A DNA stretch of 40,027 nt from Caldifarciminota bacterium (GTDB lineage: Bacteria > Hydrothermota > Tepidihabitantia > SM23-42): assembly GCA_020341755.1 (NCBI GenBank), contig CP070834.1:1593929-1633955 (forward strand). Direction: 5' to 3'. Of the stretch, positions 23,532 to 32,233 are shown one piece after another. The notes beneath the pieces were generated by a model. It saw nothing but the letters and a program-made list of their open reading frames with translations. It had not been told where the DNA came from and did not search any database. Position 1 is the first letter of the stretch. Each line of letters starts with the position of its first letter. Both the position numbers and the translations under genes were made by a program.

Positions 23532-25699
23532 TCGATCCTCACCGATTGATCTCCACTGATTGCCAGGGATGGATGAGCATAGATGAGTGCACTATCCGGA
23601 GGAACGTGATCAGTAATCCGCGCCGGTAGTGTGAGATCGATAGCTTGACCGATCACTCGTACATCAGCACCATCTGCTATCTTCAACTTTCTTGCTGTAG
23701 CACTATTAATCCAAATGCGATTATCATACCGCAGCCGCTCGAAACCCTTCATCAATGCAGAAAGCATGTGACCGCGGTAGACAAAAGAATTTTTTCGGAC
23801 TATTAAATACAGTGGATACTTCTTCGTTACCGTGATCTTCCGAAGTTGAGATTTTTTCCCACGCCTTTTTCGCCGGATTGTACGCTTCGTTAGATCGCAG
23901 TTCAACGCTTTGCCGATCTCCTTGATGATCCACAGGTCCGGTCGTGAGTTTCCAAGCGGCTCGGTCGCCTTGTGTAGTCGTTTGATCTTACCATTGATGT
24001 TGACGACGGTGCCGTCGATTTCAACGAATGAAGCCGCTGGAAGGAAAAGGTCGAAATCAAAAGAAGGCGGGAAAGAATCCTGCACGATGAGTCTCTTGTA
24101 TTTTCTATCCAGTCTTGGAGCAACACCGATCGTATACAGACAATCAACGGACTTGTCTTTCAATACACGTTCGGCAGAATCGTCCGTACCCATCTCGAGG
24201 ATTTTTAAAGTATTAATACTGCTCGCCAGCGGCAGTACACTGACCCGTTTTGGGAGTTTCATGCCCTTCATGTTGTCTGCATTAAAGAGCAGATAAACGG
24301 GCCCTTCCTTTACCGCATCTCTGCACGAGGTATAATCCTCTTGTGAAACGCCGACAGATTTCCCGATCCTACCTCCTGCGAACAGAGTTCTCACCAGATC
24401 CGACTCTTTTCCGGGCCGCGGCTGTAACCAGAGATCAGCCATCTCAGCCACTCTGCTTTTAACGGCATCGATAACAATAATGCGGTGCTGCATCTTCGAA
24501 TGCTTCCTCGCATGCAAAAGTACTGGTGCAAAATCACTAACCATATCAGTGTTTACGATTAGAATGACCGATCCCCTCTCGAATTTTTTCACATCGAAAG
24601 GTCTGACAACAGCGTCGAGTGCAAGCGGTGCGGCAATTGTGCTTTTCAGATGACGGGCGAGGGCATAGATACTGTCGATCGCTTTCACCGGCATCTGGGG
24701 AGTGAAGAGTATACCTGTTTTTCCCGTGTATGCCTTCAGTGTCTCGGCAACGTACGCAAGTGCTTCTTTCCACTCAACCTGGACGAGGCGGTCACCTTTC
24801 TTTAATAATGGCTGTGTGATCCGCTTTGGATGGTAAACCAGCGGTGCGATGCCGAAGCGGCCGCGCACGCAGATCTGCTCATGAGTCGGCGTAGTATTTA
24901 TCAGCTTCTTATCATTAATTTTAAGATCGATCGAACAACCGATATTGCATAACAGACAGGTACTCTGTACCGACTTCTCGGGCACGCCTTCCCACTTGCT
25001 GTATCGCTCCCGTAATGCGCCGGTCGGGCATACATCCACACATGCTCCGCAGAACTGGCAGCCGCTTTCCAGATGCGGTAAGCCATATGCAGTACCCACC
25101 ATGGTTTCTGGTCCGCGGTGGTGAAAATCCAGGGTACCGGCTTCTCGTATTTCCTGGCACGCCCGGATACATCGACCGCACAGGATACAGAGATTGTAAT
25201 CCCGTTCAAAGAAAGGATCACATTTCTCGATCTCCATGTTGCGGTATTTGAAACTGAAAGGGATTTCCTCTATCTTAAGATAATCGATCAATTCTTGTAA
25301 CTCGCAGTTTCCGTTGCGTGCACAGAACTTGCATCCGGATGTTATGGCCGTTTTCTGGATACATTCCTGATAATCAGCACATTCTATTCTCTTCTCACAA
25401 ACCAAACAGGCATGAGGATGCTCTGAAAGAATCAGCTGCAGAGAGAATCTGCGCAGTCTTTTGAGTAGCGGCGTTTCGGTCTCTACAACCATACCATCCT
25501 CTACCAGTAAGGTGCATGATGTCACTGGTTTTTCCCAACCTTTGACCTTCACGAGGCATAAACGACAGCCGCCGTACGGCGTGACGCCTTTCAGGTAGCA
25601 CAGTTTTGGTACGTAGATGCCCTCCCGCTGGGCTACTTCCAGCACTGTTTCACCCTTTTTGGCCCGTACCTTTTTTTTATTTATCGTTAATGTCATCAT
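23516..25699 (-). CDS. nuoG: NuoG-like iron-sulfur subunit
   Basis: About 727 residues from the ATG at 25699, chosen because it directly follows the nuoF stop; the open frame runs further upstream over nuoF sequence. Order: N-terminal plant-type [2Fe-2S] domain (LCYLKGVTPYGGCRLCLVKV), His/Cys cluster (HPHACLVCEKRIEC) with additional cysteines (SGCKFCARNGNC), two [4Fe-4S] ferredoxin motifs (CILCGRCIRAC, CQFCGACVDVC), a further cluster (CLLCNIGCS ... ICVRG), then a molybdopterin-oxidoreductase fold. That last domain lacks the Cys/Sec active-site residue of formate dehydrogenase, and no hydrogenase H-cluster motif is present, so this looks like an electron wire. It overlaps nfnA by 16 bases. Confidence 0.85.
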   Translation of the reverse strand: MMTLTINKKKVRAKKGETVLEVAQREGIYVPKLCYLKGVTPYGGCRLCLVKVKGWEKPVTSCTLLVEDGMVVETETPLLKRLRRFSLQLILSEHPHACLVCEKRIECADYQECIQKTAITSGCKFCARNGNCELQELIDYLKIEEIPFSFKYRNMEIEKCDPFFERDYNLCILCGRCIRACQEIREAGTLDFHHRGPETMVGTAYGLPHLESGCQFCGACVDVCPTGALRERYSKWEGVPEKSVQSTCLLCNIGCSIDLKINDKKLINTTPTHEQICVRGRFGIAPLVYHPKRITQPLLKKGDRLVQVEWKEALAYVAETLKAYTGKTGILFTPQMPVKAIDSIYALARHLKSTIAAPLALDAVVRPFDVKKFERGSVILIVNTDMVSDFAPVLLHARKHSKMQHRIIVIDAVKSRVAEMADLWLQPRPGKESDLVRTLFAGGRIGKSVGVSQEDYTSCRDAVKEGPVYLLFNADNMKGMKLPKRVSVLPLASSINTLKILEMGTDDSAERVLKDKSVDCLYTIGVAPRLDRKYKRLIVQDSFPPSFDFDLFLPAASFVEIDGTVVNINGKIKRLHKATEPLGNSRPDLWIIKEIGKALNCDLTKRTIRRKRRGKKSQLRKITVTKKYPLYLIVRKNSFVYRGHMLSALMKGFERLRYDNRIWINSATARKLKIADGADVRVIGQAIDLTLPARITDHVPPDSALIYAHPSLAISGDQSVRIECIKS

Positions 25700-25700
25700 A

Positions 25701-27530
25701 TCATTGTACCGCAGGCGATGTCTTCTTGACCGCCTTGAATTTTGGTGGACATACCGATAAACAGATCCCGCACTTGGTGCATTTGGTCTGGTCAATCGTA
25801 TGGATCTTCTTAGCTTCTCCGCTGATCGCCGCACTGGGGCAGTTCTTCGCGCAAACCGTACACCCACTGCACGTTTGAGGGTCGATAATATAGGAGATCA
25901 ATGATTTACAGACCAGCGCCGGGCAACGTTTTTCTCGAATATGAGCCAGATACTCTTCCCGGAAATATTTGATCGTTGTGAGTACTGGATTCGACGCGGT
26001 CTGTCCCAGTCCGCATAATGAGGCAAGTTTCACGCTCCTGCCTACCTCTTCCAGGAATGCAATGTCATGTTCCCCGCCTGTGCCTTCGCATATACGGTTG
26101 AGAATATGCACCATCTGTTTGGTTCCGAGCCGGCAGGACGGACATTTCCCGCACGATTCTTCCTGTGTGAAGTTTAGGAAATAGCGAGCAACATCGACCA
26201 TGCACGTGTCCTCGTCCATTACGATCATACCGCCCGAGCCCATCATGGAACCGGCTTTGGACAACCCTTCATAATCGATCGGCAGATCCAGAAGCTCTCG
26301 CGGTATACAACCACCAGAAGGACCGCCGGTCTGTACTGCCTTGAATTCCTTGCCGTCTGGGATTCCGCCACCGATATCATAGATGATCTGACCCAGCGTG
26401 ATGCCCATGGGTACTTCGACAAGACCGGTATTGTTTATCTTACCAACCAGAGAAAATATCTTGGTTCCCTTACTCCTCTTGGTACCGATCGATGAAAACC
26501 ACAGCGCGCCCCTTGCGATTATTACCGGGACATTTGCCCAGGTTTCGACATTATTGATATTAGTGGGTCTTCCCCACAAACCTTTTTCTGCCGGATACGG
26601 CGGTCGCGGCCTCGGCCTTCCTACTTTCCCTTCAATCGACGCGAGTAAAGCCGTTTCTTCTCCACAGACAAAGGCACCGGCGCCCTGAACAACATCGATC
26701 GTGAACGAAAAGTTTGTACCGAGTATATTCTCACCGAGCAGTCCATATTCTTCTGCCTGCCGCAAGGCAATCAATAGTTTCTTCACTGCAAGGGGGTATT
26801 CACTGCGCACGTAGATATACCCTTTGTGTGCACCGATCGCACGTGCACCGATGAGCATGCCTTCAATGACCGTATGAGGATCGGATTCCAGAACGCTTCT
26901 GTCCATGAACGCACCGGGATCACCCTCATCGCCATTACAGACAATATACTTCTTCTTCCCCGGTGATGTGCGGCACAACTCCCATTTCACCCCGGTTGGA
27001 AAACCGGCACCGCCGCGACCCCGCAGTCCCGATGCCTTTATCTCTTTGATTATTTCAGGAGGAGTCATTCTGGTAAGTGCCTTTTCCAGGGATGAGTAGC
27101 CTTCGAATCCTATGTATTCCTCGATGTTCTCGGGATCGAGTCTGCCTCTATGCCTCAAAACGATCAGTCTCTGATGTTTGAAAAACCCGATGTCCATCAG
27201 CCTGGGAATTGCCGGTTCCTCGGGTGACGGAACGAACATCATACTCTTGACAGGTCTGCCCTTAAATAGATGTTCCTCGACCAGATGCGGTACATCTTCT
27301 TTTTTTATCCTGTGATAGAATATACCATCAGGTTGAACGATCACGATAGGCCCGCGTTCGCAGAAACCCTGGCAGTCGGTCGTGATGACCGCGATCTCGT
27401 CCTCGAGCCCCTGCTTAACTATCTCTTTCTCCAATGCATCTTTGATGATGAACGAACCGTTGGCAGCACATCCGGTACCGGCGCACACAAGAAGATGCAG
27501 ACGGAAATCTTTACGTGCCTTTTTTCTCAT
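25701..27530 (-). CDS. nuoF: NuoF/HydB-like NADH-binding flavoprotein subunit
   Basis: About 609 residues from the ATG at 27530, which overlaps nuoE by 20 bases; the frame is open further upstream but there it only shadows nuoE. A thioredoxin-like [2Fe-2S] domain leads (CAGTGCAANG ... CQGFCERGP), then the NADH/FMN module (LRGRGGAGFPTGVKWE, CNGDEGDPGAFMDR, GAGAFVCGEETAL), a [4Fe-4S] site (ESCGKCPSCRLGT) and a C-terminal 2x[4Fe-4S] ferredoxin domain (CSGCTVCAKNCP, CTKCGICLSVCP). This extended form is typical of HydB/HndC proteins of bifurcating complexes rather than of respiratory complex I. NADH oxidation or NAD+ reduction is the expected role. Confidence 0.93.
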   Translation of the reverse strand: MRKKARKDFRLHLLVCAGTGCAANGSFIIKDALEKEIVKQGLEDEIAVITTDCQGFCERGPIVIVQPDGIFYHRIKKEDVPHLVEEHLFKGRPVKSMMFVPSPEEPAIPRLMDIGFFKHQRLIVLRHRGRLDPENIEEYIGFEGYSSLEKALTRMTPPEIIKEIKASGLRGRGGAGFPTGVKWELCRTSPGKKKYIVCNGDEGDPGAFMDRSVLESDPHTVIEGMLIGARAIGAHKGYIYVRSEYPLAVKKLLIALRQAEEYGLLGENILGTNFSFTIDVVQGAGAFVCGEETALLASIEGKVGRPRPRPPYPAEKGLWGRPTNINNVETWANVPVIIARGALWFSSIGTKRSKGTKIFSLVGKINNTGLVEVPMGITLGQIIYDIGGGIPDGKEFKAVQTGGPSGGCIPRELLDLPIDYEGLSKAGSMMGSGGMIVMDEDTCMVDVARYFLNFTQEESCGKCPSCRLGTKQMVHILNRICEGTGGEHDIAFLEEVGRSVKLASLCGLGQTASNPVLTTIKYFREEYLAHIREKRCPALVCKSLISYIIDPQTCSGCTVCAKNCPSAAISGEAKKIHTIDQTKCTKCGICLSVCPPKFKAVKKTSPAVQ

Positions 27531-27972
27531 GGTATTTATCCAGGAGTCCGCCGACCTTATTGACCGTTGTTTGACCATGGTATGTGCCATCGATAACGAC
27601 GATCGGCGCAAGCGCACAGGCACCCAGGCAATTCACCGTTTCCAGGGTGAACTGTTTATCGTCTGTCGTGCCGCCGGTTTCGACACCCAGTTTTTCTTCG
27701 ATACGAGCGAGCACGTCCGGCGCACCCCGCACATGACAGGCTGTTCCCATACATACTGTACAGAGATGCTTTCCGCGAGGGGTCAGGCTGAAGGCAGCAT
27801 AAAATGTTGCAATGCTGTATATCGTGCTCAAAGGCATTTTCAGCTTCTGGCTGACGGATTCCAGTATGTCTTTTGGCAGATATTTGTACTCGGCCTGGAC
27901 ATGCTGCAAAATTTGAATGATTCGCGACCTCTTGTAGTGATGGTCCTTGAGGATCTTCTCGATTTTGCTCAT
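27511..27972 (-). CDS. nuoE: NuoE/HydC-like thioredoxin-fold [2Fe-2S] subunit
   Basis: The 153-residue product has the NuoE layout: an N-terminal helical bundle (RSRIIQILQHVQAEYKYLPK) and a thioredoxin-like domain with four cysteines for a [2Fe-2S] cluster, CTVCMGTAC ... CLGACALAP. It partners NuoF in NADH-oxidising modules of complex I, bifurcating hydrogenases and related enzymes. It is the first gene of the five-gene redox operon. Its ATG lies eight bases after a TAGAAT -10 box, so its mRNA leader is almost absent; I see no Shine-Dalgarno site. Confidence 0.93.
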   Translation of the reverse strand: MSKIEKILKDHHYKRSRIIQILQHVQAEYKYLPKDILESVSQKLKMPLSTIYSIATFYAAFSLTPRGKHLCTVCMGTACHVRGAPDVLARIEEKLGVETGGTTDDKQFTLETVNCLGACALAPIVVIDGTYHGQTTVNKVGGLLDKYHEKKGT

Positions 27973-27980
27973 AAACCCTT

Positions 27981-28008
27981 ATTCTATCCAAAAAAAACCC
28001 AAAGTCAA
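27981..28008 (-). promoter_or_regulatory. Promoter of the NuoEFG-NfnAB operon
   Basis: On the minus strand, TTGACT (28008-28003), 16-base spacer, TAGAAT (27986-27981), then eight bases to the nuoE ATG. The expected transcription start is one or two bases before the ATG. Confidence 0.75.
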
Positions 28009-28056
28009 TATTTGCATAGATTATCTTTCAGCGGTACCGACAAAATTATGCCCTTC

Positions 28057-28084
28057 TTGACAATATTACTATTTACCATATAAT
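28057..28084 (+). promoter_or_regulatory. Leaderless promoter of the PTS-GH57 operon
   Basis: TTGACA (28057-28062), 16-base spacer and TATAAT (28079-28084), then exactly six bases to the GTG at 28091. Divergent from the redox-operon promoter, with about 48 bases between the two -35 boxes. Confidence 0.85.
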
Positions 28085-28090
28085 CGACAA

Positions 28091-29842
28091 GTGTTGCTGA
28101 TTTTTCTGTTTTTAGCCAATAGTGATTCCACTCTGGTCGATACCGCAATAGTCTATGAAATACCGACGATACTGGAATTCCAAACCCCTGCGGACAGTAG
28201 CGGCATACCGCACACCCTGGAAACGCTGTTCCCCGGAACGTATGGCTACAGTCTGGCACATACTGTAGATGCTGCGCCCTTTACCGTATTTGAGCTGGGA
28301 CATTGGCAGCCGGTCGTACTGTCGAGAAGGGGACAGTATCCTCCAAGCTGCAGGGTGTACCTGAACGGTCATGGGCTTGAGGAAACGGTATTTGGGTACC
28401 GCAACCTTGCGATCCTGCCGATCCAATTTCTCGACCGCATTACCATCAACCGACCATACCTCTCAGAAACCGGAGTTTGTCTCCATACCAAGATCAACCG
28501 CTATGACAGACCGTTCTCAATGATCTCCTACACAACGGGCAGTCATGGAACAAGCCAATATCACATAGATTTCACCCGTCCGATAACGAACGATTACGGT
28601 CTGTTCCTGAGCGGCGTGTACGGCAAATCCGCCGGATTCGAACAAAACGATTCCTCCGAGATTGGAGCAGCTTACCTGAATATGTACAGCGCAGGGTTCC
28701 CCGCGCGTCTGGACATCATGTTCAGCTTGAATGACTTCGGTATACCGGGTATTGTTGGCGACACGAATTTCGCCATCGTTGAATCACGTTTTCTTGACGC
28801 CTGCCTGCTGTTCGGGAGTCCCCTTCACAAGGCAGCTATATATCACACCCGCAATGACCATGCGTACCACGATTCCCTTCAGGGTTCATCTGTCGAGATC
28901 CGCGAACAGGTGATCGGCGCTGAAACGAAGAGTTATACTGATCTTGGCATCGCCGAGGTACAGTACGGTGTTACTGGAACATACAGCGACATTGAAAGCA
29001 ATTGTTACGGATCGCACACCGTGCGTTCGCTGACCGCCACCGCGGGAGTGACCAGGGCTTTTGGTCGCATCAGGTTCTCTATCGCAAGCAGAGCGGCATT
29101 CAGGGATGACTACCCCCTCCAGCTTGCACCTACCTTCGGGTTCGATGCAATGATTATCGACAGAACCTATCTTACGGCATCGGTATCACGGCATTTTCGT
29201 ATCCCGTCAATAGCAGAAACGACCATCCCGGCGGTTCCCCTGCCGCAAGCGTATTATCTGATTGGCGTTGATACCCTGAAGACAGAACATTTCTGGTCGC
29301 AGGAAATCGGTATTACCGGTCAGTTCCTGACCGTCATGGTATACAGACAGGATTTCACGGAGCAGATAATCATCGAAAAGGACGAAGATGATGTTCTCAT
29401 GCCTAAAAACTCTGGATCCTCGCAGAGTGCAGGTATCGAGTTCTCTTTCCATCCCCGTGTTTTTCTGCAGGGCACTGCTGGTGGAAAACATTCCACGTTC
29501 GTACATCTAACAGCAGGCGGTAATTATCTGTTTGATGAGAATCAACGTATACTGCTGCCCAGAGAATATGCACGAGCATCGATCGGCATCCACAGGGAAA
29601 CACCACGGTTTGGCTGTAGTTTCACGGCTGCCGGTCTGTACATTGGAGAACGAACCGATTTCTCGGGCGGGACGATCGAGATCGTACGATCGTTGAGCCT
29701 TGCCGCCTCGATCAGGTTCGTTTCTTTATCATTCATATTTCGGATGAACAATATCTTCGACGAGAGAAATCCGGTTCTACCGGAATACCCTGCACGACCA
29801 CGAAGTTATTTCTTTTCGATACACTGGGAGTTCCAGGACTAA
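28091..29842 (+). CDS. TonB-dependent-receptor-like outer-membrane protein
   Basis: The 583-residue product begins with a short hydrophobic stretch (LLIFLFLA) that may be a minimal signal peptide lacking the usual basic residues. A plug-like region follows (about 40-125: CRVYLNGHGLEE ... ILPIQFLDRITI), then a long beta-strand-rich region. The end, FIFRMNNIFDERNPVLPEY followed by ARPRSYFFSIHWEF, is typical of TonB-dependent receptor C-termini. It is shorter than most receptors and I see no clear TonB box, so transport is uncertain. As first gene of a carbohydrate operon it may import oligosaccharides. The stop is two bases before the PTS IIB start. Confidence 0.75.
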   Translation: MLLIFLFLANSDSTLVDTAIVYEIPTILEFQTPADSSGIPHTLETLFPGTYGYSLAHTVDAAPFTVFELGHWQPVVLSRRGQYPPSCRVYLNGHGLEETVFGYRNLAILPIQFLDRITINRPYLSETGVCLHTKINRYDRPFSMISYTTGSHGTSQYHIDFTRPITNDYGLFLSGVYGKSAGFEQNDSSEIGAAYLNMYSAGFPARLDIMFSLNDFGIPGIVGDTNFAIVESRFLDACLLFGSPLHKAAIYHTRNDHAYHDSLQGSSVEIREQVIGAETKSYTDLGIAEVQYGVTGTYSDIESNCYGSHTVRSLTATAGVTRAFGRIRFSIASRAAFRDDYPLQLAPTFGFDAMIIDRTYLTASVSRHFRIPSIAETTIPAVPLPQAYYLIGVDTLKTEHFWSQEIGITGQFLTVMVYRQDFTEQIIIEKDEDDVLMPKNSGSSQSAGIEFSFHPRVFLQGTAGGKHSTFVHLTAGGNYLFDENQRILLPREYARASIGIHRETPRFGCSFTAAGLYIGERTDFSGGTIEIVRSLSLAASIRFVSLSFIFRMNNIFDERNPVLPEYPARPRSYFFSIHWEFQD

Positions 29843-29844
29843 CC

Positions 29845-30324
29845 ATGCTCATTCTACGGGTCGATGATCGTCTCATACACGGACAGGTCGTTGCCGGATG
29901 GGCGCGTCCCCTCGGTATTGAGATACTCATGCTCGCGTCTGACACCATTTCCCAGGACCCGTGGGCATGCAATGCATATCAACTGGCAATCCCCGAAGGG
30001 ATTACTTTCAATTGTATCGGCATCGAACAATGCATCAGCCTGGTAGAGGCACACAATAAAAAACGGACGATGATCATTGTCGAGTCCGTTGGCGATGCCC
30101 AGCGTTTGCTCAAGAAACGGCTCATCGTGAAGGAAGTAAACATAGGTGGGCTCGGTTACAGAGAAAATACGCGGGAAATTGCCCCATACATATACCTCTC
30201 ACCGACCGACATCGAATCGGTCGTACAATTGTTCCAAATGGGTATCAAGGTCATCGGCAAGCAACTGCCCAACTCTGCCAGCATAGATGTCATTAAGACC
30301 CTTGCAGGAGTCTCGGGTGATTAG
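29845..30324 (+). CDS. Mannose-family PTS enzyme IIB
   Basis: The 159-residue product is a stand-alone IIB of the mannose/fructose/sorbose class, which passes phosphate from IIA to the sugar at IIC/IID. It has the family N-terminus RVDDRLIHGQVVAGWA with the phospho-accepting His at residue 12, and GGLGYRENT and IYLSPTDIESVVQLF further on. Unlike E. coli ManX, no IIA domain is fused. Two bases after the receptor gene; its end overlaps the GH57 start by eight bases. Confidence 0.93.
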   Translation: MLILRVDDRLIHGQVVAGWARPLGIEILMLASDTISQDPWACNAYQLAIPEGITFNCIGIEQCISLVEAHNKKRTMIIVESVGDAQRLLKKRLIVKEVNIGGLGYRENTREIAPYIYLSPTDIESVVQLFQMGIKVIGKQLPNSASIDVIKTLAGVSGD

Positions 30325-32233
30325 ATTCGCATTCTGCGTCCACAATCATCAGCCGACCGGCAATTTTCATGAAGTCTTCGAATACGCGTACTCCCATGCG
30401 TACCTTCCGCTACTTACGTGCCTCATGCGTCACGAGCACGTGAAATTCGCCATACACAATTCCGGCATACTCTGTGAATGGATCACGCAGCACCACCCTG
30501 AATATTTTGAGATGCTGCGCGAAGCCGCGGCTCGAGGCCAGGCAGAGATCCTCACGTCTGCATATGGTGAACCGCTGCTCAGTTTCATACCGCGTAAAGA
30601 CGCCATCGATCAGATCCGTTATTTCAACGAATACCTGCACCGTCTGACCGGACAGATGCCGAAAGGCTTGTGGCTGACCGAACGCATCTGGGAGCCGGGG
30701 CTCATCACCATGCTCCTGGACTCCGGCATCGAGTACCTCTTGCTCGACGATACGCATTTCTTCTATGCAGGACTAGATGATCGGGATCTTTTCTCATACT
30801 ACGTGACCGAGGAGGACGGACGGGTATTGAAAGTATTTCCCATATCGATGAAGCTGCGGTACCTCATTCCTTTCCACCCTGTTGACGAGACGATCGCTTT
30901 CCTGAAGGAAACGCATACGACTCAGCCGGGAAGTCTGAAGACGCTCGCCGATGATGGTGAAAAATTCGGCGTATGGCCGGGAACGTATGAGTGGGTGTAT
31001 GACAAAGGTTGGTTGGATGAGTTCCTCGGGCGGTTGGACGCAGAATCCTGGATACGATCGGTTTCACTCCGCGAGACCACAGAAAAATCCCCTGCCGGAC
31101 GAATATACCTTCCGACATCATCGTATGAAGAAATGGGTGAGTGGGTCCTGCCACCGGACGCCGGCAGGCAGTATGAAGAACTGAAAAGGACCGTCGATCG
31201 GAAATATTTTCATTTTATTCACGGTGGGTATTTTAAGAATTTCCTGCGCAAATATCCAGAGGCGAACGCGATGCAGAAAAGAATGATCCACGTATCGAAA
31301 AATATTGCCGACACAATGGATGCAAAGCTCGCACTGTGGCGGGGGCAGTGTTCGTGTGCATACTGGCACGGTATCTTCGGCGGGCTCTACCTGCCACACC
31401 TGCGTGAGGCGATCTACAAAAATCTCATTGAAGCGGAGAATCACTCTATCCGTGAATTCTTTACCTCAATGGATTTCGACGCGGACGGCGAACCCGAACT
31501 CGTTTTTTCAGACCGACAATTCTTCATGGTCATGAAACCGCGCACCGGCAGTTTCGTGGAGATCGACGACCGAAAGGGACTGCGCAACATACTGAACTAT
31601 ATCGGTCGCGTCCGAGAAAAATATCACGAGAAGGTTTCGCAAACCTCGGATGCAGGCGGTGTGAGATCCATCCATGAGATAGCCGCGAGCAAAGATGCAC
31701 ATCTTGCGGACATCATCGTCTACGACGCCTACCCCAGGGGCTTCGGCATCGACCTTCTCTTTGACAAGCCACCGAGCCTGGAGGAATTCTACCGCGGCAC
31801 GCACGGCAGCAGACCCCTCCAGTATGATCGTCATACGCTGCATAACGACAAGCATCTTTCGGTAAGCTTTTTTGGCGGCATCGAAAAAAATATCAGTCTC
31901 GGAGGTACCCGTGCTCGTACCCTCCAGATCACTTACCAGGGACAGCCGACGAGTATTGGGGTCGAGTTCTCCTTGGGTCTATTCGATAAGAACCTGAGAC
32001 TGAATAAGGATAAATATCTCCGCGATATACAGGAGCTTGCCGATCTGGACACGTTGACGATCATGGGTGAGAACATCTCGCCGATCAGCTTCAGTGCCAG
32101 CGAAAACTTTTCCTTGTTATCATACCCCATCGAAACAGTGTCGTCTTCAGAAGGCGGGTATGAGAAGAATTTTCAGGGATTCTGCATGCTCATGCTGTTC
32201 AGGGCGCTGCCCACGATCACCATAGAACTATGA
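30317..32233 (+). CDS. GH57 alpha-amylase / 4-alpha-glucanotransferase
   Basis: Acts on alpha-1,4-glucans, probably cytoplasmic (no signal peptide). From the GTG at 30317, which has AGGAG six bases upstream and starts the family sequence IRFAFCVHNHQPTGNF, the protein has 638 residues. Catalytic residues match Thermococcus litoralis glucanotransferase: nucleophile E122 (LWLTERIWEP) and acid/base D213 (DDGEKFGVWP). The C-terminal half (DAYPRGFGIDLLF, GVEFSLGLF) fits the beta-sandwich domains of that subfamily. The longer frame from 30287 only shadows IIB. Transferase versus amylase cannot be settled by eye. Its place inside a PTS operon is unusual. The stop overlaps the IIC start by four bases. 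Confidence 0.92.
   Translation: MIRFAFCVHNHQPTGNFHEVFEYAYSHAYLPLLTCLMRHEHVKFAIHNSGILCEWITQHHPEYFEMLREAAARGQAEILTSAYGEPLLSFIPRKDAIDQIRYFNEYLHRLTGQMPKGLWLTERIWEPGLITMLLDSGIEYLLLDDTHFFYAGLDDRDLFSYYVTEEDGRVLKVFPISMKLRYLIPFHPVDETIAFLKETHTTQPGSLKTLADDGEKFGVWPGTYEWVYDKGWLDEFLGRLDAESWIRSVSLRETTEKSPAGRIYLPTSSYEEMGEWVLPPDAGRQYEELKRTVDRKYFHFIHGGYFKNFLRKYPEANAMQKRMIHVSKNIADTMDAKLALWRGQCSCAYWHGIFGGLYLPHLREAIYKNLIEAENHSIREFFTSMDFDADGEPELVFSDRQFFMVMKPRTGSFVEIDDRKGLRNILNYIGRVREKYHEKVSQTSDAGGVRSIHEIAASKDAHLADIIVYDAYPRGFGIDLLFDKPPSLEEFYRGTHGSRPLQYDRHTLHNDKHLSVSFFGGIEKNISLGGTRARTLQITYQGQPTSIGVEFSLGLFDKNLRLNKDKYLRDIQELADLDTLTIMGENISPISFSASENFSLLSYPIETVSSSEGGYEKNFQGFCMLMLFRALPTITIEL

Noticed and set aside
23516-27972. 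Bifurcating hydrogenase or formate dehydrogenase
   Set aside because: The large subunit has no H-cluster cysteine motifs and no Cys/Sec active site of formate dehydrogenase.
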